IMG/VR virus record: IMGVR_UViG_3300048592_000315
Coordinates: 1 to 41,351 of that record
Direction: 5' to 3' (one strand)
DNA: 41,351 nucleotides
From: a virus
The notes under the pieces are model-generated. The model was not told the DNA's origin. It made no database searches and was given only the letters and a program-made list of their open reading frames with translations. This document shows positions 15,918-22,895 of this stretch, one piece after another. The translations under genes were made by a program, and so were the position numbers. Every line of letters starts with the position of its first letter. Position 1 is the stretch's first letter.

Positions 15918-16336
15918 CAGGTCCAGCTCACTGCGCTGTTGATCTTCAGGCCGACATTCGCCCGCATCGGATCATTCGGGTTCATGTTCTGGCCCCACTT
16001 GTTCACGTAGCCGGAGAACGCCCCAACGGTCGTGGGCGAGGTCGGGAACGTGATGCGGTAGTTGCGCTCGGCCCGCGCGGTGGCGTCGTTGCGCAGCGCG
16101 GTGTGGGTGGAGTGCTTGGTGAACAGCAGCTCGATGTCCAACTGGCCATAGTCGACCAGGCCGGGGATGCTCTGCTTCACGCCACCGGAGTCCAGCGTGG
16201 TGGCGTCCTTTTCCTCGATGGAGAGTGACGGGCCATCGACCGACACGATTTCGGCGATGGCAGTAAATACCTCGGGTGACGCGCCGTTTCCAACTTCCAG
16301 CGTGCCGCCGATGCCTGTGCGTGCGAGTTCGGTCAT
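15917..16336 (-). CDS. Major tail (tube) protein
   Basis: A 139-residue protein with LEVGNGASPEVFTAIAEIV and a LDSGGVKQSIPGLVDYGQLD segment, characteristic of lambda gpV/HK97 type tail tube proteins. It forms hexameric rings stacked along the tail. The stop touches the G chaperone start and the gene follows the tail terminator, the standard order in siphophages. Its size is short for the family and lacks the extra C-terminal Ig domain seen in lambda gpV. Confidence 0.88.
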   Translation of the reverse strand: MTELARTGIGGTLEVGNGASPEVFTAIAEIVSVDGPSLSIEEKDATTLDSGGVKQSIPGLVDYGQLDIELLFTKHSTHTALRNDATARAERNYRITFPTSPTTVGAFSGYVNKWGQNMNPNDPMRANVGLKINSAVSWT

Positions 16337-16340
16337 GTCA

Positions 16341-16739
16341 TTACCCTTCGTTAAGCCAGATCACAAATTCCAGACTGAGATGCCGGTCCGTGCTGTCGCC
16401 ATCGAACTCCGACAGATCAGCCTCGGACTCATAGCTGCAGTGCTGAATACTGGTAGTGCCCAGCAGACCGGTCACGCCATCGAGCGCGAGCTTCACCGCT
16501 TCTGCCACGGACAGAACTTCCGCCGATGACCGGCCCCAGACATCGACTGCGACACGGGCCTGCACCAGCGAACTGACACCGGACAACGTGCGGAAGCGGT
16601 CGACGGATGTTTTCGCGTAGGCCACTGCGGGATAGGTCACCTGCTGCGGCATTGCTTCGTGGTAAATCCGTGTACCAACCAGTGCGGCTACGCCGGGGTT
16701 CGCGCGAAGGTGGGCGACCAGACCGTCGCGCAGGCTCAT
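16341..16739 (-). CDS. Tail terminator / completion protein (DUF3168-like)
   Basis: A 132-residue protein starting MSLRDGLVAHLRANPGVAAL, then IYHEAMPQQVTYPAVAY. The pattern of DUF3168, short helices and a P-A-V-x-Y strand, is the family of HK97-type tail completion proteins that cap the tail tube and join it to the head. It overlaps the gp10-like gene by four bases. Family named from recollection of pattern, not from a search. Confidence 0.83.
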   Translation of the reverse strand: MSLRDGLVAHLRANPGVAALVGTRIYHEAMPQQVTYPAVAYAKTSVDRFRTLSGVSSLVQARVAVDVWGRSSAEVLSVAEAVKLALDGVTGLLGTTSIQHCSYESEADLSEFDGDSTDRHLSLEFVIWLNEG

Positions 16740-17260
16740 GAACTGGGCCTCTGCTTCTGTGCCTGGCGCACGGCCTCGCGCTCAATCTCGCCACCGAGGA
16801 TCGAGCCGAACTCCGCGATGGAGCCTTGCCCGTGCCGGTCCATCGCATTGCCGAGCACGCCCTTGCCACCGATCGCCCGCCCGCCTCGATGCGTGAACCC
16901 GAACTCGACCAGGTGGCCGTGACGGACACCGCCCGTCAGCACCTTCGGTGTGGCCCGCTTGCGGTAGTGCTGGTAGTACCGCGACAGGGCGGCTTTATTT
17001 GATCGCCGTGGCCCGATCTCCACGGATGCGAACGTGTTCCCGCGTTGTGCGCCTTTCTTCCGCTGCCAGATGCTCGTGGCCTGTGCGAGCGATCCCGACC
17101 CGTTGATAGCCCGATAGCCGCTCCGCGCCGCGTTGACCATCGGCCTGCCGGCCTTCTTCAGCGCGCGCACCATGACCTTCTTGCTGGCCTTCGCTGGCAG
17201 GGCCGTGGTCAGCAGATGTTCCAGGTGCTGAAGCCCGTCGATCTTGATGTCGACCTTCAC
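16736..17260 (-). CDS. HK97 gp10-like head-tail/tail-completion protein
   Basis: A 174-residue basic protein beginning MKVDIKIDGLQHLEHLL. The N-terminal pattern (V.I.GL..L...L..LP...SKKVM.RALKKAGRPMV..AR) is typical of the HK97-gp10 family in the head-tail joining module. Residues around 110-150 are Gly/His-rich. It overlaps both neighbours by four bases. The family acts in neck or tail completion assembly; exact role in this phage is inferred. Confidence 0.85.
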   Translation of the reverse strand: MKVDIKIDGLQHLEHLLTTALPAKASKKVMVRALKKAGRPMVNAARSGYRAINGSGSLAQATSIWQRKKGAQRGNTFASVEIGPRRSNKAALSRYYQHYRKRATPKVLTGGVRHGHLVEFGFTHRGGRAIGGKGVLGNAMDRHGQGSIAEFGSILGGEIEREAVRQAQKQRPSS

Positions 17261-17589
17261 GAGTCGCGCTCCACGGCCAGCAGCTCCAGCTCGCGGTGCT
17301 TGGCCATCAGGTCACCTGGCGGCCCGATCAGGTCGAATATCCGGCCGGCATAGACCGCGCGGTGCTTGCCGGTCATGGCGGCCAGACGGGTTGAGTAGCG
17401 GACGCGGATCTTGTGGCTGATGGACCCCTGCACCCGCTGCGCCTCGTAGCGTTCCTCGCCGCGCAGGGGTTCCAGTGATGCCCATGTCGAGTCGTACAGC
17501 ACCCACTCGTTGACCGTATCGCCCACATCATCCGTGCGCTGGACGGATTCCTCGAAGGTGATGCGGCGGTTTTTCGGCCCGATCAGCAC
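17257..17589 (-). CDS. Head closure protein (SPP1 gp16 / head-tail adaptor family)
   Basis: A 110-residue beta-rich protein with NRRITFEESVQRTDDVGDTV, W.LYDSTWASLEPLRGEERY and a late R.KHRAVYAGRIFDLIGPP region. These are hallmarks of the phage head-tail adaptor family whose members close the DNA exit channel beneath the connector. It overlaps its upstream neighbour by seven bases and its downstream neighbour by four, consistent with a connector-closure-completion gene set. Confidence 0.87.
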   Translation of the reverse strand: MLIGPKNRRITFEESVQRTDDVGDTVNEWVLYDSTWASLEPLRGEERYEAQRVQGSISHKIRVRYSTRLAAMTGKHRAVYAGRIFDLIGPPGDLMAKHRELELLAVERDS

Positions 17590-18197
17590 GCGCCGAACCA
17601 GTCGATCTGATACGGACGGGCCAGCGCCTCATCGACACCGACCCACTGTTTCACGTCCTGCTCGCCGCGACCTTCGTACAGGCTGGCGATCCGGAAGCGC
17701 ATCGCGTCGCGGAGCTGGGCGGGTATTTCGCTGGCAGCGCCATAGCCGACCGTGCAGCGCACCTTGACCGCGCCGATCACGTCCCGCGTTTCCGGCCAGT
17801 CGAGGCCATAGCCAGGGGCGATGACGCCGTGATAGTCGTCGCTCAGATCCTGCTGGAATGCGGTTCCAGCCGGTGAAGCGTCCGGGCCGGTCAGCGTCTG
17901 CTGCACGCCGGAGGTGTCGATGTAGTAGATCGCGGTGACCGACAGCGCCCGGCCGAACGGCAGCACGATCTCCCGTTTCGGTTTCAGCTTGGAGGCAGGC
18001 GGGAAGCGGTCCAGAACCACATCGACAGTGCGCTCGATCAGCGCCCGACGGGTGAAGGACTCGCACCAGTCACGGGCGCCGGCGATCAGCGCGGTGAGGG
18101 TGGCGTCTTCATCGGTTCCGTCGATGCGCAGGTAGGTGCGCATTTCGTCGACGGTCAAGGGTTCCGCATTGGGCGGTGTGATGACGTTGATTCGCAT
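17583..18197 (-). CDS. Head-tail connector (gp6-like)
   Basis: A 204-residue protein whose N-terminus, NVITPPNAEPLTVDEMRTYL then RIDGTDEDATLTALI, is the classic gp6-like connector sequence: short helices that dock under the portal ring. The C-terminal half carries the usual PP.. / IYYIDTSG and low-complexity segments. It lies first in the connector series downstream of the capsid. Twelve or thirteen copies would sit between portal and head closure protein. Confidence 0.87.
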   Translation of the reverse strand: MRINVITPPNAEPLTVDEMRTYLRIDGTDEDATLTALIAGARDWCESFTRRALIERTVDVVLDRFPPASKLKPKREIVLPFGRALSVTAIYYIDTSGVQQTLTGPDASPAGTAFQQDLSDDYHGVIAPGYGLDWPETRDVIGAVKVRCTVGYGAASEIPAQLRDAMRFRIASLYEGRGEQDVKQWVGVDEALARPYQIDWFGAC

Positions 18198-18244
18198 GGC
18201 TGCAGGCTATGCAGCCGGTGCAGTCTCGGCACGCCTCCGCGCGA

Positions 18245-18934
18245 TCAGTCGTCGAGCAGTTGACCGATCGAACGGCGCGGAAAGGCTTCGATGGCGCTGC
18301 CGGGAGAGCAGTTCAGCACCTCCACTCCGAGCGCCTGCAGGTCGCCAACGGCGGTCTGGTAGGCAGCCGCGAAAGCCGCATACGGTGACGTGGTGCGCAG
18401 CCCCTGCGGATGATCACCGAACCAGTGGCGCTGGCCGTTGTTGGCGTGGCAGTCATAGCCGATCAGCAGGACGCGCTTGGCACCGAGGTGAGCTGCGATG
18501 TTCAGCAGTTGGAATCCGGAATGACCGCCTTCCCGACCGGTGTGTATCCGTCCGCCATCCCGCGACATGCCGACAGCAGCCAGGGCTGGTACGTGCCACA
18601 GCCCCCACTTCGCACAGGTCAGTTGATCCTGACACCAGAGCAGCGACATGTGGGTATCACGCACCTGCTCGATGTGCGCTTCCCACCATTCAGGGTCAGC
18701 GGCATACAGGCCATCAATCCACGGTGCGATCCGGTAGGCGTCGTTGCAGCCCAGCACCCGCGCGCGGCCGTCCTGCCAGGCACGGTGAGCACTGTTGATC
18801 TGGCCCCGCGTCAGGCTCGGGCCGTTGGCGATCAGGATGATGGTGGACTCAGGAAACGCCCGCGGGATGGGCGCGCGTACCGCAACGCGCTCTTGCGATG
18901 GCCGGTGTCGATGGGGTTTGAGCGCCGGGTGCAA
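18245..18934 (-). CDS. Phage morphogenesis-associated protein with MptE/DUF115-like fold signature
   Basis: A 229-residue protein with STIILIANGPSLTRGQI near the N-terminus, GCNDAYRIAPWIDGLYAADP (about 62-81) and a KRVLLIGYDCHANNGQRHWF block (about 154-173). The GPSL loop and D-x-D-like region recall DUF115/MptE-type enzymes and sialyltransferase-like folds; phage homologues are, as I recall, labelled morphogenetic proteins. Presence of an enzyme-like gene between capsid and connector genes suggests glycosylation or a similar modification of virion proteins, but this is inference. The start is TTG, four bases after the upstream stop; no better start is visible. Confidence 0.75.
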   Translation of the reverse strand: MHPALKPHRHRPSQERVAVRAPIPRAFPESTIILIANGPSLTRGQINSAHRAWQDGRARVLGCNDAYRIAPWIDGLYAADPEWWEAHIEQVRDTHMSLLWCQDQLTCAKWGLWHVPALAAVGMSRDGGRIHTGREGGHSGFQLLNIAAHLGAKRVLLIGYDCHANNGQRHWFGDHPQGLRTTSPYAAFAAAYQTAVGDLQALGVEVLNCSPGSAIEAFPRRSIGQLLDD

Positions 18935-18937
18935 GGA

Positions 18938-19144
18938 TCAGCCGCGCTTCTTCCGGGCGGGCTTCGCACCCTCACCGGTCTCTGGCGCGGAGACTGTCGC
19001 GGTCTCGTAGCCGGTGTCTTTGATGGCTTCGGCCTGGCCGCTCTCGATCAGCCGCAGCGCGCTGTCATTGTCGAACTCGACAGCATCGCCAACAGTTGCA
19101 GACCAGCCCTGGCCGGCAATCGGTGTCAGCATTCGTACTTTCAT
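18938..19144 (-). CDS. Small head-module protein, unknown function
   Basis: A 68-residue protein MKVRMLTPIAGQGW with a basic Lys/Arg-rich C-terminus (KPARKKRG). The ATG at 19144 is chosen over an upstream one at 19189 because the upstream start would lie inside the terminator hairpin. The sequence pattern, a short beta domain (VEFDNDSALRLIESGQAEAI), is common in small proteins that follow phage capsid genes. A role in head completion or DNA binding is speculative. Confidence 0.72.
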   Translation of the reverse strand: MKVRMLTPIAGQGWSATVGDAVEFDNDSALRLIESGQAEAIKDTGYETATVSAPETGEGAKPARKKRG

Positions 19145-19156
19145 TTGATCACCACG

Positions 19157-19187
19157 AAAAAGGCGGGCCGATATAAACCGGCCCGCC
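19157..19187 (-). terminator. Intrinsic terminator after the major capsid gene
   Basis: On the minus strand GGCGGGCCG, an 8-base loop and CGGCCCGCC form a perfect 9-bp GC-rich stem followed by TTTTT. It lies 36 bases past the capsid stop and ahead of the connector and tail genes, where it could reduce downstream expression relative to capsid unless antitermination acts. Confidence 0.87.
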
Positions 19188-19222
19188 AACGTTATCGCAA
19201 CAACTCCAACAAGGCGAGATGA

Positions 19223-20557
19223 TCAGGCAAGGCGCAGGTACTTGATCGGGTTGGTGCCCGCATCAAGCAGCTTGCTGTCCGAGCGCATGAACATGTTGAA
19301 GCCCACCTGACGATTCGCGGCGTACAGCTCGCGGAGTACCACGAGCTGATAGCCGAGCACGTCCCGGATCTGGAACTTCGACAGATCACCGTAGGCCATC
19401 ACGCGCTGGGCAGTGGTCAGGGCAGAGGACATGGACTGGTCGATGATGAACTGATCACCGTCAATCGTGGCCGGTACCGCATCAGCAACGGACGGCTGCC
19501 AGAGCGGGCGACCATCACTGCCGACCAGCGCCTTGACCGCGCGCAGCACCGTGTCGTGCATCGCCCACTTGGCGCTCATCCGGTACGCCGGATCAACCGA
19601 GTGCTTCAGGTCGAGCATTTCCTGGTAGGTGAATGCCGTCGCGGAAGCAGCGGTCTTGCCGAGCGTGGCAGCGGTGACGAAGCCCTGCGGCTGGCTGGAT
19701 CCCGTACCGGTGGCGTAGTAGGCAGCGGTACCACGGCCGAGACGCTCACCGAGCAACCGACCGAGCAGTGCACCGACATCGACGCCGGAGTCCTGCAGCA
19801 GTTCCAGAGACACGCGCACGATCTTCGAGCTGAAGGTGTACGCGCCGAAGGTGACGACGCCGAAAGCGACATCCTGCTCGGTGTCTGCCGCGTTTTCAGC
19901 GACCAGCACGCCCGAGTTGGTGGTGTCGTTCACGGTCGGCCACGGCAGCGACCGGCCATCGCTCGACTGGATCACCGTGGCAGCGTTGCGGATGCCGCTG
20001 TACTGCTTCAGGGCCACGTCGATGGTGTTGGCGAAGTCCTGCGGGACCATGTAGCCACCAGCGGACGGCGTGCCGATCGACTGGGCGCGGGTTTCGTCGC
20101 TGTCGGAGTAGCGCGACTGCACCAGCGCCTGGTGTTCCGGCTTCAGGACGCCAAGACCGCGGCGCAGGAACGCATCGAACACGGCACCCAGCTCGGCAGG
20201 CTCGGACGGCCGACCGGTGCGGGTGTAGTCGGTGCGCACTTCCTTGCCGCAGAAGGTGACCACGGAGCCACGCTGCTCGGACTCGGCACGGCGATCTTCG
20301 CGACCCAGCTCGACCGGGTTGCCGTTCTCGTCACGGATGAACTGACGGACGATCTGTTCCTCACCGGCCAGCTTCGACTCTGCGAACTTGGCGCGGTCCA
20401 GCTCGCGCTCGAGCTTCTCGTGCTCGTTGCGCAGGTTGGCCCAGGTTTGCTCGTCTTCGGCGGTGAAGCCGCGATTCTCGGCCTTCGCCTTCGCATCCAG
20501 CTCGCGCATCTGCGTGGCAACACGCGCGAGGTTATCCTTGATTACTTTGGTAGACAT
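19223..20557 (-). CDS. Major capsid protein, HK97 fold
   Basis: A 444-residue protein. Residues 1-130 are highly charged and helical (ARVATQMRELDAKAKAENRG), matching the HK97 delta domain that acts as built-in scaffold and is removed by the phage protease. The remainder matches HK97-type capsid, for example GGYMVPQDFANTIDVALKQY, SLELLQDSGVDV and DGDQFIIDQSM. Strong ribosome binding site GAGGAAG lies six bases before the ATG. The protease gene is upstream and the portal before it, the usual order. Confidence 0.93.
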   Translation of the reverse strand: MSTKVIKDNLARVATQMRELDAKAKAENRGFTAEDEQTWANLRNEHEKLERELDRAKFAESKLAGEEQIVRQFIRDENGNPVELGREDRRAESEQRGSVVTFCGKEVRTDYTRTGRPSEPAELGAVFDAFLRRGLGVLKPEHQALVQSRYSDSDETRAQSIGTPSAGGYMVPQDFANTIDVALKQYSGIRNAATVIQSSDGRSLPWPTVNDTTNSGVLVAENAADTEQDVAFGVVTFGAYTFSSKIVRVSLELLQDSGVDVGALLGRLLGERLGRGTAAYYATGTGSSQPQGFVTAATLGKTAASATAFTYQEMLDLKHSVDPAYRMSAKWAMHDTVLRAVKALVGSDGRPLWQPSVADAVPATIDGDQFIIDQSMSSALTTAQRVMAYGDLSKFQIRDVLGYQLVVLRELYAANRQVGFNMFMRSDSKLLDAGTNPIKYLRLA

Positions 20558-20661
20558 GTTTCACTTCCTCGATAAGTTGAAAGGTTTTTTGCCACGCATC
20601 GCCGGGAGCAAGCCCGGTGCAGCGCCGCCTGTAGTAACTGCCGGCCGATAGCCGGTGCTCG

Positions 20662-21255
20662 CTACGCAGTCAGTCGTCGCATTTCCATTGCCCTAACCTC
20701 GGCAATGCGCCGCTGCGATTCCGCCCGCAAGTCACGGCCCTGCAGGTACTCGGCAAGGGTCCGTTTCGCGCTGTCGGTGTCTGGATATGCCGGAAACGTC
20801 ACGGGCGATACGTCGAACAGCCGCGAAACGCGGGTGATCGTGCGGATCAGCACGCCGTCTTCGGATTCGTCCCACTTGTCGCCACCACGGGCAACCCGGA
20901 AGCCGAACGAGCTTTCGCGTACGTCGCCGCGCTCAAGGCTCACCAGCAGGTCGCGGCCGTACTGGGTATCAGGCGGGTCGATCTCGTAGGTCAGCCCGGC
21001 CGCATCCACACCGATGCGGAGCGTGCCGGCACTCGACCGGCCGAGGATCAACGAGCCGTCATGGTTGAACAGGGCGCGAACGTCATCACCCAGCACGTCG
21101 TCGAATGCGCCAGGGGCGATGACTTCGCGGAACCCGCCGAGGTTCTCGGACAGTTTGTCGAATACCGCAGCATGGCCACGGATCAGCGGCGCCTGGCTTT
21201 CGCCTCGGCGCTCGACCGCCAGCGTCCCGGCGTAGTGGCGAACCTCTCGGATCAT
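20662..21255 (-). CDS. HK97-family prohead protease
   Basis: A 197-residue protein using the ATG at 21255, which overlaps the portal stop by four bases; a longer frame to 21297 is less likely. It carries catalytic His65 in RALFNHD and a serine in DVRESSFGFRV (Ser115/Ser116), the His-Ser pattern of the HK97 gp4 protease family (herpesvirus assemblin fold). It would cleave the capsid delta domain and itself during head maturation. A glutamate completing the triad is expected near residue 140-150 but cannot be fixed by eye. Confidence 0.93.
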   Translation of the reverse strand: MIREVRHYAGTLAVERRGESQAPLIRGHAAVFDKLSENLGGFREVIAPGAFDDVLGDDVRALFNHDGSLILGRSSAGTLRIGVDAAGLTYEIDPPDTQYGRDLLVSLERGDVRESSFGFRVARGGDKWDESEDGVLIRTITRVSRLFDVSPVTFPAYPDTDSAKRTLAEYLQGRDLRAESQRRIAEVRAMEMRRLTA

Positions 21256-22832
21256 CTGCAAGCCCTCAGCAGTTCTGCCGGGCCAGTAGCGGCCCATCGA
21301 CTCAGAGTTGTTTCTAAGGCATCACCGGACATCAGGTCACGCCACCGCGTTTGCGCAATTTCTGCAGCCCGCTCTGCCGACACGCCCAGCGCATTGCACA
21401 GGTGGTCGCGGTAGTCGGTCTGGTAGTACGACGTTTCGGCAGCGACGATTGCCGCCCGGTCGCTCACGTGGTTTGTGCGTAGCGCCCGGAGTCGCTTGGC
21501 CTCGCCGGTCAAAACCCGGCCCGCCGCAGTGAGCGCGATGTTGCGCGCCTGTTCGGATTCGTCGTCCTTCGGTTCATCGCCGGCCGTGTCCTTCGGTTCG
21601 TCCTTCTTCGGTTCTTCGGGCGCTTGGGCGACGGCTACCGGCATCAGCGGTTCATCGAGTCCGTCGAGCGGGTCCAGATCCTCCAGCTCGCGGGCCTCGT
21701 TACGGGTCAGCCAGCCGGACGTGATGCCGGCGGTGTAGAACGCGGCGCGGCCGGCGTTATCGCCGCGCAATAGCCCCTGCGCCTTGAACTTGAAGAAAAA
21801 CCGGCCCTGCTGGGCGTCATCAATCAGCGTCGCGTTGAGCGCCGCCTCGATGCGGGTCAGCCATGGCACCAGCGTGTGCTTGACGAAGGCCAGGTCGGAG
21901 TGCTCGGCATTGCTCCATGTGGCGCGCGAGAAGTCCTGCACAAATGTTGGCGGAACCTTGAAGATCCGGCAGATTTCCGACACCTGCAGGGCGCGGGTCT
22001 GCACGAACTGGGCGTCATCCGGGGAGACGCTGATCTGCTTGTAGTCCATGCCCTGCGACAGCACCGCGACCCGCTGGCGGTTCTCGCCGGAGTATGCGGC
22101 ATCCCACTGTTGTCTGAGCTTTTCCGGGTCTGCGACCGTGCCAGGATGCGACAGCACGCCCCGAGGCTGCGCGCCGTTGCCGAAGAATTGCGCGCTGAAT
22201 TCTTGCGTGGCCAGCCCCCAGCCGATTGATTCACGGTGCAGCCGGATCGGTGACCAACCCGATACGCCGTCATAGCTGATGCCCTGCACATGCAGGACTT
22301 GATCCGTGGTCAGTAGGGTCTGCGGGGCGGACGTGGGCCTGAATTCGTACAGCTTGCGGCCATTACGTATGACCGGGCTGATCTGCTGGGGATGGACCGG
22401 GATCAGTTCGGCGACGCGGTTATGGGTCGTGCGATTGATCAGGCTGTAGTGATTGCCCCACCCCGCCAGATGCGCCATGACCAGCTCCCGCCAGATGAAG
22501 CTGCTCTGGTCGGGGTTCGGTTGATCGTGCAGCAGTCGGTACAGCGGGTGATCGACTGCCGGCTCGCGATTCCGGCCTTTCTTTTCGTACAGCACCAGCG
22601 GCAGGGAGGCGACAGCTTCCGACAGAACGCGGATGCAGGCGTAGACGGTCGGCATGGCCAGCGCCGTGGTCGGATCCACGCCCACGCCCGCCTTCGTCAG
22701 CTGGCCGCCCAGCATCTCGTTGATGTACGCCGACGAACTGAACCCGGCAGCACGGTGCTCAATGCCAAGCCACCGGCGAATAAACGCCGCCAGCGATATG
22801 CGGGCGTCGCGTGACTCGTGGCCATTCGCCAT
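21252..22832 (-). CDS. Portal protein, HK97 family
   Basis: A 526-residue protein forming the dodecameric DNA channel at one capsid vertex. Typical portal signature: MPTVYACIRVLSEAVASLPL then LVLYEKKGR, DHPLYRLLHDQPNP, and LAGWGNHYSLI. The C-terminal extension of about 120 residues is acidic then helical (EEPKKDEPKDTAGDEPKDDE). The start ATG has AGGAA about 10 bases upstream. It lies between terminase and protease and overlaps the protease start by four bases. Confidence 0.92.
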   Translation of the reverse strand: MANGHESRDARISLAAFIRRWLGIEHRAAGFSSSAYINEMLGGQLTKAGVGVDPTTALAMPTVYACIRVLSEAVASLPLVLYEKKGRNREPAVDHPLYRLLHDQPNPDQSSFIWRELVMAHLAGWGNHYSLINRTTHNRVAELIPVHPQQISPVIRNGRKLYEFRPTSAPQTLLTTDQVLHVQGISYDGVSGWSPIRLHRESIGWGLATQEFSAQFFGNGAQPRGVLSHPGTVADPEKLRQQWDAAYSGENRQRVAVLSQGMDYKQISVSPDDAQFVQTRALQVSEICRIFKVPPTFVQDFSRATWSNAEHSDLAFVKHTLVPWLTRIEAALNATLIDDAQQGRFFFKFKAQGLLRGDNAGRAAFYTAGITSGWLTRNEARELEDLDPLDGLDEPLMPVAVAQAPEEPKKDEPKDTAGDEPKDDESEQARNIALTAAGRVLTGEAKRLRALRTNHVSDRAAIVAAETSYYQTDYRDHLCNALGVSAERAAEIAQTRWRDLMSGDALETTLSRWAATGPAELLRACR

Positions 22833-22895
22833 GCTTGGAGTTCCTGCAGATCGTCTGCATGGATCATGGCAAGCGTGGCGCTACGCCTCACGCCA

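Noticed and set aside
19556-20575. Plus-strand open frame of 339 codons opposite the capsid
   Set aside because: Shadow of the capsid gene, no homology seen, would run against the transcription direction of the whole module.
22697-22891. Minus-strand 64-codon frame between terminase and portal
   Set aside because: Overlaps the portal start by 136 bases in another frame, Arg-rich, no motif. Portal has a better supported start.
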